Part shown: positions 1 to 7,920 of the stretch, one piece after another
How the letters are laid out: each line of letters starts with the position of its first letter
How positions within the stretch are numbered: the stretch's first letter is position 1
DNA from: Alphaproteobacteria bacterium
Lineage (GTDB): Bacteria; Pseudomonadota; Alphaproteobacteria; RS24
Assembly: GCA_028816945.1 (NCBI GenBank)
Contig: JAPPQG010000198.1
Span: forward strand, 1 to 12,237
DNA: 12,237 bases
Direction: 5' to 3'
Notes under the pieces: model-generated
The model's database searches: none
Seen by the model: the letters and a program-made list of their open reading frames with translations, nothing else
Told to the model about the DNA's origin: nothing
Translations under genes and position numbers: made by a program

Positions 1-128
1 CACGCCGTGACTCTGCTGACGGCGATGCCATAGCTGGCACAGGAGGCGCACCCTATCCAGATGCAACCACGAGTGGTGCCGAAACACCCGAAATGGCAGG
101 GGTGGAGGATGATGAGATTCCCTTTTAA
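1..128 (+). CDS. ssb: Single-stranded DNA-binding protein SSB, C-terminal end (5' part outside window)
   Basis: An open frame enters from the left edge (codons in phase with position 3) and ends at TAA 126-128, giving 41 residues. The visible part is a Gly/Ala/Thr/Pro-rich, low-complexity tail ending in VEDDEIPF. That acidic tip with terminal Pro-Phe is the signature of bacterial SSB, which uses it to dock partner proteins such as RecO, PriA, exonuclease I and the polymerase chi subunit. The OB-fold that binds single-stranded DNA is not in the window. The identification rests on the tip plus location: ssb often lies upstream of gyrA in Alphaproteobacteria (from memory). A 65-base AT-rich gap with no clear terminator separates it from cfa. 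Confidence 0.86.
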   Translation, partial: RRDSADGDAIAGTGGAPYPDATTSGAETPEMAGVEDDEIPF

Positions 129-193
129 GTTTTATGTTTTTTAACTTAATGCTTTTCATTTGATTTGGGAACACAGGGACAATACTTATTATC

Positions 194-1411
194 ATGCTGA
201 AATTTGCTGATAATTTTTTGCAAGCGATTATTGTTTACGGGACACTCTCTATTTCCGTGCAAGATGATAATGCGCGTAGCTATAAGGGCAAGTTGGAGGG
301 GCCGTCTGTTGGCCTACATTTTCGAACGCGTAAAGCCTTTTGGCGCTTTCTACTAAACCCTGAATTGGCTTTGGGCGAAGGCTATATGGATGGGGATATT
401 GAAATTACAGAAGGTGACCTAAAAGCACTTTTTGAATTAAGCTGGAAAAATTTTGAAAATATCCAAAAGGGTAGCATTTATAAATATACAATACAGCCAT
501 TTATACGCGTGCAGCATTTATGGCGAAATTATAATTTTGCCAAAAAAAGCAAACGCGATGTCGCACACCATTATGACCTATCCGATGAATTTTTTAGTCT
601 CTTTTTAGACAGCGACCGACAATATTCATGCGCTTATTTTGAATCGCCACAAAACAGTCTTGAAGAGGCGCAACATAATAAAAAATTGCGTTTAGCAAAA
701 AAACTTCACCTATCGCCCGAACAAAAAGTGCTAGATATTGGTTCAGGCTGGGGTGGGTTAAGCCGTTTTCTTGCCAACCAATTTGATGTGCATGTGGATG
801 GTATCACATTATCCGAAAAGCAATACACATATGCCACCCAAAAGGCAAAAGAAGCAGGCGATGCTAATCGGGTGAAGTTCGCGCTTATGGATTATCGAGC
901 GGTGCAAGGGCCGTATGACCGCATTGTCTCTGTTGGTATGTTGGAGCATGTGGGGGAGCATTTTTTGCCAATTTTTTTCCAAAAAATATCTAGCCTATTG
1001 AATGAAAACGGCGTTGCGCTTATTCACACAATCGGCGTGCCAACAAGCAAAAATCGCAATTTAATGGGTAATTATAATAATCCGTGGATTGAAAAATATA
1101 TTTTTCCCGGCGGCTATTTGCCGTCTCTACCGCAACTCGTGCAGGCGGTTACAAAAAGCGGGCTTATGGCGACGGATATTGAGATTTTGCGCGTACATTA
1201 TGCCGAGACCCTTAATGCGTGGCGACAAAATTTCTATGCAAAATTGCCTGAAATTCGCAAAATGTATGATGAGCGTTTTATTCGCATGTGGGATTTTTAC
1301 TTGACGGGGTCTGAAATGCTTTTCCGTACAGGGCGCGCCGTTGTCTATCAAATCCAGCTGATAAAACAACTCAACACCCTGCCTATCACACGCCATTATA
1401 TGGCGCGCTAA
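194..1411 (+). CDS. cfa: Cyclopropane-fatty-acyl-phospholipid synthase
   Basis: Predicted to transfer a methylene group from S-adenosylmethionine to cis double bonds of membrane phospholipid acyl chains, working at the inner face of the cytoplasmic membrane. The 405 residues are close to the family norm (E. coli about 382). An N-terminal lipid-binding region (about 1-115) precedes a class I methyltransferase fold with SAM motif I VLDIGSGWGG at 179-188. Residues matching the E. coli bicarbonate-binding site are present: C146 in YSCAYF, E251 in GMLEHVGE, H278 in HTIG and Y336 in HYAETLNAW, so the enzyme should be active. The ATG at 194 is the only sensible start, but its Shine-Dalgarno is poor: AGGGA at 175-179 is 14 bases away. 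The gene looks more AT-rich than gyrA, and its place between ssb and gyrA is unusual in my experience, so local insertion is possible. Confidence 0.94.
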   Translation: MLKFADNFLQAIIVYGTLSISVQDDNARSYKGKLEGPSVGLHFRTRKAFWRFLLNPELALGEGYMDGDIEITEGDLKALFELSWKNFENIQKGSIYKYTIQPFIRVQHLWRNYNFAKKSKRDVAHHYDLSDEFFSLFLDSDRQYSCAYFESPQNSLEEAQHNKKLRLAKKLHLSPEQKVLDIGSGWGGLSRFLANQFDVHVDGITLSEKQYTYATQKAKEAGDANRVKFALMDYRAVQGPYDRIVSVGMLEHVGEHFLPIFFQKISSLLNENGVALIHTIGVPTSKNRNLMGNYNNPWIEKYIFPGGYLPSLPQLVQAVTKSGLMATDIEILRVHYAETLNAWRQNFYAKLPEIRKMYDERFIRMWDFYLTGSEMLFRTGRAVVYQIQLIKQLNTLPITRHYMAR

Positions 1412-1437
1412 CTTGCTGAAATATCGTCTGTTTTTTA

Positions 1438-1458
1438 AGCCTTTTTAAGGCTATTTTT
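1438..1458 (+). terminator. Candidate rho-independent terminator after cfa
   Basis: A perfect 6-bp stem, AGCCTT (1438-1443) and AAGGCT (1447-1452), encloses a TTT loop and is followed by ATTTTT. It begins 26 bases after the cfa stop. The stem is short and only half G/C, so termination may be partial. It would help separate cfa from the gyrA unit. Confidence 0.42.
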
Positions 1459-1470
1459 AGTCTCTTTTCA

Positions 1471-1499
1471 TTGCATTAAAACGCCATAAATGCTAGGTT
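1471..1499 (+). promoter_or_regulatory. Candidate gyrA promoter
   Basis: TTGCAT (1471-1476) lies 17 bases before TAGGTT (1494-1499), which is preceded by TGC as an extended -10. Each hexamer matches the sigma-70 consensus at only three of six positions. Its placement just after the cfa terminator and about 50 bases before the gyrA ATG is reasonable. Offered as a weak candidate. Confidence 0.25.
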
Positions 1500-1546
1500 T
1501 AGAGCAGTGATTCTATGCTTTATGATAGACAGAAAGATCCCACCGC

Positions 1547-4474
1547 ATGGCCGACATATTAGACGAAGAACGCCCTGAAAAACCAGCTGAAAAGCCCATT
1601 GAAAAGCCCGAAGAGTCAGCCACGCCAAAGGCTGATAATAGTGCTAATAATAATGGTAATGGAAACGGCAATAATAATGGAAATGGGGGCGGCAATGGGT
1701 CATCGGGTTCTGTGCCGCCTGAATTTGATGTAAGCCCAATCGCCATTGAGGAGGAAATGCGCACCTCCTATTTGGACTATGCGATGAGTGTCATAGTCAG
1801 CCGCGCCTTGCCCGATGTGTGTGACGGGTTAAAGCCCGTTCATAGACGTATTTTATTTTCAATGAATGAAAATGGCTATGATTTTAACAAACCCTATCGC
1901 AAATCGGCGCGTGTGGTTGGTGATGTTATCGGTAAATATCACCCGCATGGCGACCAGTCTATTTATGATGCGTTGGTGCGTATGGCGCAAGATTTTTCCA
2001 TGCGCTTGCCGCTTTTGGACGGGCAGGGCAATTTTGGCTCTGTTGATGGCGACCCCGCGGCGGCTATGCGCTATACAGAAGTGCGTATGGCAAAGCCTGC
2101 CCATGCTTTATTGGAAGATATTGATAAAGACACGGTCGATTTTCAGGATAATTATGATAATTCGGAACGCGAGCCGACTGTTTTGCCCGCCCGCTTTCCC
2201 AATTTGCTTGTCAATGGGGCGAATGGCATTGCTGTTGGTATGGCAACCAATATTCCGCCGCATAATTTAGGCGAGATTAGCGATGCCGTCCTTAAACTGA
2301 TTGATAATCCCGACACGACAGAGGAAGAAATTTGCGCCCTTGTGCCGGGGCCAGACTTCCCAACCGGCGGGCAAATACTTGGACGGCAGGGCGTGCGTGC
2401 CGCCGCTATGACAGGGCGTGGCTCTATCATTATGCGTGGGACAACCGAACTTACGCAAATTCGTAAAGACAGGCAGGCGATTATCATTACCGCCATTCCC
2501 TATCAGGTCAATAAAACGAGCATGATTGAAAAAATTGCTGAACTTGTGCGAGAAAAAACGATTGAAGGCATTTCGGATATTCGCGATGAGTCCGACCGCG
2601 ACGGCATGCGCGTTGTCATTGAGTTAAAGCGCGATGCGGTAGGGGAAGTCGTGCTGAACCAGCTTTATCGCTACTCTATGTTACAAACGAGTTTTGGCGC
2701 AAATATGTTGGCTTTGAATGGCGGGCGGCCAGAATTGATGAATCTGCGCGCCATGCTGCAAGCCTTTATTGCTTTTCGGGAGCGCATTGTCACCCGCCGT
2801 GCGAAGTTTAATCTCAATAAAGCCCGCGATAGGGCGCATATATTGGTTGGGCTTGCGATTGCCATTGCCAATATAGATGAAATTATCACGCTTATTCGCA
2901 AAGCCCCATCGCCGCAAGAAGCCCGCAACCAGTTAATGAGTAAGGCATGGGTTGCAGAAAATGTCACCGAATTGATTCAACTGATTGATGACCCCCGCCA
3001 CCGTATCGCTGAAAATGGCACAATTCATTTAAGCGAGGAACAGGCGCGGGCAATTTTAGAATTGCGCTTGCAACGGCTCACAGCCATAGGGCGTGATGAA
3101 ATTGGCGCTGAATTAAAAACGCTTGGCGAGGAAATTAGCGATTTGCTAGATATTTTGCGAAGTCGCCAACGGGTTATGGATATTATCAGCGCGGAAACAA
3201 AGAAAGTACGCGATGAATTTGCCACGCCGCGCATGACAGAAATTTTGGATACAGAGTTGGCTGTCGATGATGAGGATTTGATTCCACAAGAAGATATGGT
3301 CGTCACAGTAAGCCATGCGGGCTATATTAAACGCGTGCCACTTTCTACTTATCGGGCGCAAAGGCGTGGCGGCAAAGGGCGGACGGGCATGTCCACCAAA
3401 GATGAGGATTTTGTCACCCGCATTTTCGCCGCCAATACGCACCAGCCCGTTTTGTTTTTCTCGACCACAGGCAAAGTCTATCAAATGAAAGTGTGGAAAT
3501 TGCCTGCGGGCAGTCCCCAATCACGCGGCAAAGCCCTTGTCAATTTGCTCCCCTTGCAGACGGGGGAAACCATAAATGCCATTATGGCATTGCCAACAGA
3601 TGAAAACAGTTGGGGCAATTATCATGTTATGTTTGCAACTTCGCTAGGCAATGTGCGGCGCAACGATTTGTCCGACTTTACCAATATCAATAAGGGCGGG
3701 AAAATTGCTATGAAACCAGATGAAGGGGAGCAGATTATTGGTGTTGCCCTTTGCACTGAGTCCGATGATATTGTGCTGACAAGCAATGCGGGGCGGTGCA
3801 TTCGTTTTCCCGTTCCAAATGTGCGTGTTTTCCGTAGCCGTAGTTCTACGGGTGTGCGGGGCATTCGCTTAAATGAGGGGAGCGAGCTTATTTCTATGGC
3901 AATTTTGCGCCATAGTGAGGCGACTGCTGCTGAACGCAATGCTTATTTGAAAGAAACGGCTTTGCGCCGCCGCTCTATGGAAGCGGATATGGCAGATGAA
4001 GAAGTAGCCGAAAATGGCGCAAGTGAGGCGGATGACGAGCTAAATGGCGAAACCGAAACCGATGAAGAAATCAAATTAAGCCCCGAGCAGTATGAGGAAA
4101 TGCAGGCACAAGAGCAATTTTTACTCACCATTAGTCAAAATGGCTACGGCAAGCGCACCTCTGCTTATGAATATCGCACCACAGCGCGCGGCGGCAAGGG
4201 TTTGACAGCAATGACTGTAACTGAACGCAATGGCCCGCTTGTGGCGTCTTTTCCTGTAACAGATAGTGACCAAATTATGCTTGTGACAGATAACGGCCAA
4301 CTTATCCGCTGTCCCGTAGAGGATTTGCGCATTATTGGCCGCAATACGCAAGGCGTGACAATTTTTCGCACAGATGAAAATGCACGAGTTGTGTCTGTTG
4401 TTTGCCTACAAGAAGAGTCACCTGAAACTGAAAATGCAAAAAGTGAGCAGCAGGACAAACAGCCCGCAACATAA
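1547..4474 (+). CDS. gyrA: DNA gyrase subunit A
   Basis: The A subunit of the A2B2 type II topoisomerase; it cleaves and rejoins duplex DNA while GyrB hydrolyses ATP, introducing negative supercoils. The protein has 975 residues against 875 in E. coli. The breakage-reunion domain starts near residue 63 ([20 protein letters not shown]). The catalytic tyrosine is Y176 in AAAMRYTE, equivalent to E. coli Tyr122 with an offset of 54. The quinolone region reads [11 protein letters not shown] (131-141), with Q137 at the Ser83 position and D141 at Asp87. The C-terminal wrapping domain has the GyrA box QRRGGKG at 605-611 and a second box-like TARGGKG at 879-885. Extra length comes from an N-terminal Lys/Pro/Glu then Asn/Gly-rich extension (about 1-54) and an acidic insertion (about 795-850). 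ATG 1547 has a weak purine-rich AGAAAG at 1531-1536; a GTG at 1712 could also start the core but has no Shine-Dalgarno. Confidence 0.98.
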   Translation: MADILDEERPEKPAEKPIEKPEESATPKADNSANNNGNGNGNNNGNGGGNGSSGSVPPEFDVSPIAIEEEMRTSYLDYAMSVIVSRALPDVCDGLKPVHRRILFSMNENGYDFNKPYRKSARVVGDVIGKYHPHGDQSIYDALVRMAQDFSMRLPLLDGQGNFGSVDGDPAAAMRYTEVRMAKPAHALLEDIDKDTVDFQDNYDNSEREPTVLPARFPNLLVNGANGIAVGMATNIPPHNLGEISDAVLKLIDNPDTTEEEICALVPGPDFPTGGQILGRQGVRAAAMTGRGSIIMRGTTELTQIRKDRQAIIITAIPYQVNKTSMIEKIAELVREKTIEGISDIRDESDRDGMRVVIELKRDAVGEVVLNQLYRYSMLQTSFGANMLALNGGRPELMNLRAMLQAFIAFRERIVTRRAKFNLNKARDRAHILVGLAIAIANIDEIITLIRKAPSPQEARNQLMSKAWVAENVTELIQLIDDPRHRIAENGTIHLSEEQARAILELRLQRLTAIGRDEIGAELKTLGEEISDLLDILRSRQRVMDIISAETKKVRDEFATPRMTEILDTELAVDDEDLIPQEDMVVTVSHAGYIKRVPLSTYRAQRRGGKGRTGMSTKDEDFVTRIFAANTHQPVLFFSTTGKVYQMKVWKLPAGSPQSRGKALVNLLPLQTGETINAIMALPTDENSWGNYHVMFATSLGNVRRNDLSDFTNINKGGKIAMKPDEGEQIIGVALCTESDDIVLTSNAGRCIRFPVPNVRVFRSRSSTGVRGIRLNEGSELISMAILRHSEATAAERNAYLKETALRRRSMEADMADEEVAENGASEADDELNGETETDEEIKLSPEQYEEMQAQEQFLLTISQNGYGKRTSAYEYRTTARGGKGLTAMTVTERNGPLVASFPVTDSDQIMLVTDNGQLIRCPVEDLRIIGRNTQGVTIFRTDENARVVSVVCLQEESPETENAKSEQQDKQPAT
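1646..1699 (+). repeat. AAT/GGN-rich microsatellite-like tract coding Asn/Gly run in GyrA
   Basis: Codons 34-51 of gyrA are almost only AAT/AAC and GGN, giving a run of Asn and Gly. Just before it, three EKPx units ([12 protein letters not shown]; residues 11-22) form a second short repeat at 1577-1612. Both tracts are low complexity and could vary in length by slippage while staying in frame. They lie outside the conserved gyrase core. Confidence 0.65.
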
Positions 4475-4475
4475 T

Positions 4476-4482
4476 AAGGAGG
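4476..4482 (+). promoter_or_regulatory. Strong Shine-Dalgarno of coaD
   Basis: AAGGAGG starts one base after the gyrA stop codon (TAA 4472-4474) and ends four bases before ATG 4487. It favours this ATG over the in-frame ATG at 4499. It implies that coaD has its own ribosome loading on the gyrA transcript. Confidence 0.7.
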
Positions 4483-4486
4483 CGGC

Positions 4487-4993
4487 ATGGCAGAAAGTAT
4501 GAAAAGTGGTTTTTATCCCGGCAGTTTTGACCCGCTGACGAATGGACATATTGATATTTTGGAGCGCAGTTTCCAACTGGTAGATAGGCTCGTTGTTGGC
4601 ATAGGGACAAGTGCGGGTAAAACGCCCTTATTTACTATCGAGGAACGCCACGCCATGCTGACAGAGGAATTATCGCCGCGGGCAAAAAAGGCAAATTGTG
4701 CGATTGAAATTATCACTTTTGACGGGCTACTTGTCGATGCAGCAAAAAATCTTAATGTGCAACTGATTATTCGTGGCTTACGCAATGGGGCAGATTTTGA
4801 TTATGAAGCGCAAATGATTGCGATGAACCGCATTATGTCGCCTGAGATTGAAGTTATTTGTTTGGCTGCTGGGCCTGATACGGGGTTTATTTCATCGACA
4901 TTAGTACGCCAAATTGCCCGTATGAAAGGCGATGTAACGCCGTTTCTGCCATCGGCGGTTGCAAAAAAACTTATTGAGAAAATGGCTGAATGA
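4487..4993 (+). CDS. coaD: Phosphopantetheine adenylyltransferase
   Basis: Joins ATP and 4'-phosphopantetheine to make dephospho-CoA and pyrophosphate, the penultimate step of coenzyme A synthesis in the cytoplasm. The 168 residues are the normal length. The nucleotidyltransferase motifs are intact: GFYPGSFDPLTNGH at 8-21 with the T/HxGH signature TNGH at 18-21, IIRGLRNGADFDYE at 94-107, and ISSTLVR at 135-141. The start is fixed by the strong AAGGAGG just upstream. It sits 12 bases after gyrA, and its stop (TGA 4991-4993) overlaps a possible ATG of the cyclophilin gene, so translational coupling is likely. Confidence 0.97.
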   Translation: MAESMKSGFYPGSFDPLTNGHIDILERSFQLVDRLVVGIGTSAGKTPLFTIEERHAMLTEELSPRAKKANCAIEIITFDGLLVDAAKNLNVQLIIRGLRNGADFDYEAQMIAMNRIMSPEIEVICLAAGPDTGFISSTLVRQIARMKGDVTPFLPSAVAKKLIEKMAE

Positions 4994-5004
4994 TAGGACA
5001 GAGC

Positions 5005-5559
5005 ATGCATAAATTATTCGCAGTGGGTTTATTATTAGTTGCTACAATTTTTACCTATAATTTGGGGAATGCAGAGGAGAGCAAAAATATGCAAAAACAA
5101 GAATTTTTATTATTGGAATTAAAGGATGGGGTTGTAAAAATTAAATTACGACCTGACCTTGCGCCAAAACATGTCGCTCGTGTGAAAGCATTAGCGGCTG
5201 AAAAATTTTATGACGGCCTTACATTCCACCGCGTGATTGACGGCTTTATGGCGCAAACGGGTGACCCAACAGGCACAGGTGCGGGCGGCTCTGACTATAC
5301 TGATTTACGGGCGGAATTTAGCCGTGAGCGGTTTGAGCGTGGCACGGTTGGCATGGCCCGCGCAGGTCATCCAGATAGTGCAAATAGTCAATTTTTTATC
5401 TGCTTTGAAGATGCGCCTTTTCTCAATCGGCAATATACAATTTGGGGGGAGGTTGTGGAAGGCATGGAATTTGTCGATAATATTACGCGCGGCGAGCCGC
5501 CTGAAACACCTGATAAAATTATCTCCCTACGGTTGATGCCTCCAGCTGATACTGAATAA
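5005..5559 (+). CDS. Peptidyl-prolyl cis-trans isomerase, cyclophilin type, with signal peptide
   Basis: A single-domain cyclophilin expected to speed proline isomerisation during protein folding. I take ATG 5005 as the start (184 residues) because AGGA at 4995-4998 sits six bases ahead of it; an in-frame ATG at 4990 overlaps the coaD stop as ATGA and would add five residues. The N-terminus (K3, then a hydrophobic stretch, then GNA before EE) is a plausible Sec signal peptide with cleavage near residue 23, so the product should be periplasmic. The cyclophilin core runs from about 34 to 178: FHRVIDGFMAQTGDP (active-site R76, F81, M82, Q84), SQFFI (Q129, F130), and W147 in YTIWGEV. A further ATG at 5089 could give a leaderless cytosolic form. 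It lies 20 bases before queA in the same operon-like run. Confidence 0.93.
   Translation: MHKLFAVGLLLVATIFTYNLGNAEESKNMQKQEFLLLELKDGVVKIKLRPDLAPKHVARVKALAAEKFYDGLTFHRVIDGFMAQTGDPTGTGAGGSDYTDLRAEFSRERFERGTVGMARAGHPDSANSQFFICFEDAPFLNRQYTIWGEVVEGMEFVDNITRGEPPETPDKIISLRLMPPADTE
5074..5091 (+). promoter_or_regulatory. Internal Shine-Dalgarno and ATG in the cyclophilin gene
   Basis: GAGGAG (5074-5079) precedes an in-frame ATG (5089-5091) by nine bases, immediately after the predicted signal peptide cleavage site. Translation from here would give a 156-residue cyclophilin without signal peptide, starting MQKQEF. The same bases also encode Glu-Glu of the mature N-terminus, so the match may be accidental. 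Confidence 0.35.
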
Positions 5560-5579
5560 TTACATGTGGATTAAGATTT

Positions 5580-6626
5580 ATGCGGGTTGAGGTTTTTGAC
5601 TTCACTTTACCACAAACGCATATTGCCTTGCGACCCGCAAGCCCGCGTGACTCGGCCAAGCTTTTATGTGTAGGGGCGGACGGTAGATTAGCTGATAAAA
5701 GCATACGCAATTTACCTGATTTATTAAATAAAGGCGATGCACTTATTGTGAATGATACACGCGTTATGCCTGTGCGCCTTATTGGCACGCGCCAGCGCAA
5801 AGCGCAAAATAAAACCGCACAAATTGATGTCACACTCATTGAAAGGCTAGATACAAGTCTTTGGCGTGCCTTGCTAAAACCCGCAAAGCGAGTCCAAAAG
5901 GGCGATATAATTATGTTTGAAAATATACGCGCCCATATTATAGACCGCCAAGCAGGCGAAGCTCAGTTGCAATTTGACTTGCCCCCTGCGGATATGGATA
6001 AAGTGCTTGCGCAAATTGGCTCTATGCCTTTGCCCCCCTATATTGCCACCCGCCGCCCGCCTGATATGCGTGACAAAAGCGATTATCAAACGCTTTTTGC
6101 TAGCCGTGATGGGGCGATTGCCGCGCCAACAGCAGGCTTGCATTTCACGCCCAATTTGCTAGACGCCCTCAAAGCAAAAGGGGTTAGCATTCATCATGTT
6201 ACTTTGCATGTTGGCATAGGCACATTTTTACCTGTCAAAGTGGATGATACAGACGCCCATATCATGCATAGCGAATGGGGGGAAATTACAGAGCAGACAG
6301 CACAGGCACTCAATGCCTGTAAAGAAAAGGGCGGGCGGCTCATTGCCGTTGGCAGCACACCTTTGCGCTTATTAGAAACCGCTGCCAATAGGGAAGGCAA
6401 AATTAAGCCATTTTGCGGTCATACAGATATTTTCATTACACCCGGCTATCGCTTTAAGGTGGTGGACCGCCTATTGACAAATTTTCATTTGCCAAAATCA
6501 ACTCTATTTATGCTTGTTTGCGCTTTTTCAGGCATAGATAATATGCAGACCGCCTATGCGCATGCGATAAAACAAAATTATCGCTTTTATTCTTATGGTG
6601 ATGCATGCTTATTAGATAGACAGTAA
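5580..6626 (+). CDS. queA: S-adenosylmethionine:tRNA ribosyltransferase-isomerase
   Basis: Moves and rearranges the ribosyl part of S-adenosylmethionine onto preQ1 already in the tRNA wobble position, forming epoxyqueuosine in tRNAs for Asp, Asn, His and Tyr. The 348 residues are full length. Conserved blocks are present: [18 protein letters not shown] at 7-24, [13 protein letters not shown] at 55-67, PLPPYI at 150-155, [10 protein letters not shown] at 181-190, [14 protein letters not shown] at 206-219, [11 protein letters not shown] at 282-292, [13 protein letters not shown] at 301-313 and YSYGDACLL at 337-345. The start matches the usual first residues of the family; its Shine-Dalgarno is weak. 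It lies 16 bases before tgt, which supplies the preceding step, so the two are probably co-expressed. Confidence 0.98.
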   Translation: MRVEVFDFTLPQTHIALRPASPRDSAKLLCVGADGRLADKSIRNLPDLLNKGDALIVNDTRVMPVRLIGTRQRKAQNKTAQIDVTLIERLDTSLWRALLKPAKRVQKGDIIMFENIRAHIIDRQAGEAQLQFDLPPADMDKVLAQIGSMPLPPYIATRRPPDMRDKSDYQTLFASRDGAIAAPTAGLHFTPNLLDALKAKGVSIHHVTLHVGIGTFLPVKVDDTDAHIMHSEWGEITEQTAQALNACKEKGGRLIAVGSTPLRLLETAANREGKIKPFCGHTDIFITPGYRFKVVDRLLTNFHLPKSTLFMLVCAFSGIDNMQTAYAHAIKQNYRFYSYGDACLLDRQ

Positions 6627-6642
6627 AATAAATGAGAGACTA

Positions 6643-7767
6643 ATGAAATTTATAGTGCATCATACAGACGGCCACGCACGGCACGGCATAATTGAGACAG
6701 CGCATGGACAAGTGCGCACGCCTGCCTTCATGCCCGTTGGCACTGCTGGTACTGTCAAAGCGATATATCCCGAGCAGTTGCGTTCTATGGGTGCCGATAT
6801 GGTGCTTGGGAATTGCTATCATTTAATGTTAAGGCCGAGCGCAGAAACAATTGCCAAACTTGGTGGCTTGCATGCGTTTATGCAATGGGACGGTGCTATT
6901 TTAACGGATAGTGGCGGCTTTCAAGTCATGTCACTTGCTAAATTATGCACGCGGACAGAAGAGGGCGTGCAATTCCAAAGCCATATTGACGGCACAGAAT
7001 ATATGCTAACGCCTGAACGCAGTATCGAGATTCAAAGCCTATTGGGTGCCGATATTTGCATGGTTTTAGATGAATGCACCGCCTATCCCGCAACATTAGA
7101 ACAGGCGCAAACATCTATGCAGCTTTCTATGCGCTGGGCAGAGCGTTGCAAAACCGCTTTTGCAAAATATAATAATAAGCAAAATGCGCTCTTTGGCATT
7201 ATACAGGGTGGGGTGTATGACGCTTTGCGCTGTGAGAGTGCGGCCACTTTACAGGCGATGGGTTTTGACGGCTATGCGTTTGGTGGGCTTGCAGTGGGGG
7301 AAGGGCAGGCGGCTATGCTGGGTGTGTTAGAAGCCACCATGCCAAGCCTGCCGCAAACTTGCCCGCGTTATTTAATGGGGGTTGGCACGCCCGATGATAT
7401 TGTCGAATCAGTCGCCCGCGGCATTGATATGTTTGATTGTGTTATGCCAAGCCGTGCAGGCCGTCATGGGCTTGCTTATACGGCGCGTGGCACAGTCAAT
7501 TTACGCAATGCCCGCCATGCCAATGACCCCCGCCCGCTTGATGAAAACAGCCCCTGTGCGGCCGCCAATCAATATAGCCGTGCCTATTTGCATCATCTCG
7601 TTAAATGTGGCGAATATTTAGCCTCTATGTTATTGACATGGAATAATTTATTCTTTTATCAACAGTTAATGGCACAGCTAAGAACCGCTATCGAGCAGGG
7701 GCAATTTGCAGCATTTAGAGATAAATTCAAGCAGCAACAAATGAAAGGGGATATTGCCCCCTTTTAA
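6643..7767 (+). CDS. tgt: tRNA-guanine transglycosylase with degenerate zinc site
   Basis: Exchanges guanine-34 for preQ1 in tRNAs with GUN anticodons, the step before QueA. The 374 residues match the usual length and align throughout with E. coli Tgt. The catalytic aspartates are present: D89 in LTDSGGFQ and D265 in FDCVMPSR. Also present are ALFGIIQGG (182-190), [11 protein letters not shown] (210-220) and PRYLMGVG (241-248). The structural zinc motif is degraded. E. coli C302, C304, C307 and H333 correspond here to S303, C305, A308 and N334 (motif [12 protein letters not shown], then LTWNNL), while flanking YSRAYLHHL is intact. The fold may be held without zinc, and I still expect activity because the catalytic core is complete. 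The start follows GAGAG at 6634-6638. Confidence 0.96.
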   Translation: MKFIVHHTDGHARHGIIETAHGQVRTPAFMPVGTAGTVKAIYPEQLRSMGADMVLGNCYHLMLRPSAETIAKLGGLHAFMQWDGAILTDSGGFQVMSLAKLCTRTEEGVQFQSHIDGTEYMLTPERSIEIQSLLGADICMVLDECTAYPATLEQAQTSMQLSMRWAERCKTAFAKYNNKQNALFGIIQGGVYDALRCESAATLQAMGFDGYAFGGLAVGEGQAAMLGVLEATMPSLPQTCPRYLMGVGTPDDIVESVARGIDMFDCVMPSRAGRHGLAYTARGTVNLRNARHANDPRPLDENSPCAAANQYSRAYLHHLVKCGEYLASMLLTWNNLFFYQQLMAQLRTAIEQGQFAAFRDKFKQQQMKGDIAPF

Positions 7768-7769
7768 TT
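7744..7769 (+). terminator. Stem-loop terminator overlapping the tgt stop codon
   Basis: AAAGGGG (7744-7750) pairs with CCCCTTT (7758-7764) across a 7-base loop and is followed by TAATT, so the T run is short. The hairpin lies within the last eight codons of tgt and its stop. It is the only terminator-like structure after the gyrA to tgt run. Confidence 0.48.
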
Positions 7770-7797
7770 GGGGCTAGCCGAATAGCAAATTTTGGTT

Positions 7798-7839
7798 TAT
7801 AAAGCTTATATTATAAGCATTATGTTATAAGCGTCATTC
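7798..7839 (+). repeat. Three 14-bp-period repeats in the tRNA-Lys leader
   Basis: TATAA occurs at 7798, 7812 and 7826, exactly 14 bases apart. The full units are TATAAAGCTTATAT, TATAAGCATTATGT and TATAAGCGTCATTC, with adjacent units agreeing at 10 of 14 positions. The first junction also forms the perfect palindrome GCTTATA-T-TATAAGC (7804-7818). The last TATAAG (7826-7831) is well placed to be the -10 element of the tRNA gene, but no good -35 is seen for it. Confidence 0.5.
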
Positions 7840-7842
7840 AAT

Positions 7843-7918
7843 GGGCCCGTAGCTCAGTCGGTAGAGCAACTGACTTTTAATCAGTGGGTCGCAGGTTCGA
7901 TTCCTGCCGGGCTCACCA
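7843..7918 (+). tRNA. tRNA-Lys (anticodon TTT)
   Basis: A complete cloverleaf of 76 bases with encoded CCA. The acceptor stem pairs GGGCCCG with CGGGCTC, with one G-T wobble. The D arm is GCTC/GAGC, the anticodon stem ACTGA/TCAGT with loop CTTTTAA (anticodon TTT at 7876-7878), the variable loop GGGTC, and the T arm GCAGG/CCTGC with loop TTCGATT. The discriminator base is A7915, followed by CCA 7916-7918. It reads AAA and AAG lysine codons and is not a queuosine substrate, so its place after tgt does not imply a link. Confidence 0.98.
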
Positions 7919-7920
7919 CT

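Noticed and set aside
1866..2270. 134-residue frame overlapping gyrA on the plus strand
   Set aside because: Shifted-frame shadow of the conserved gyrase core, with composition unlike a real protein and no Shine-Dalgarno.
5560..5579. preQ1 riboswitch ahead of queA
   Set aside because: Only 20 bases separate the stop of the cyclophilin gene and queA, too little for such an element, and no pseudoknot-like pattern is seen.
6643..7767. tgt as a decayed pseudogene because of lost zinc ligands
   Set aside because: The frame is full length, catalytic aspartates and all other conserved blocks remain, and the gene follows queA closely.
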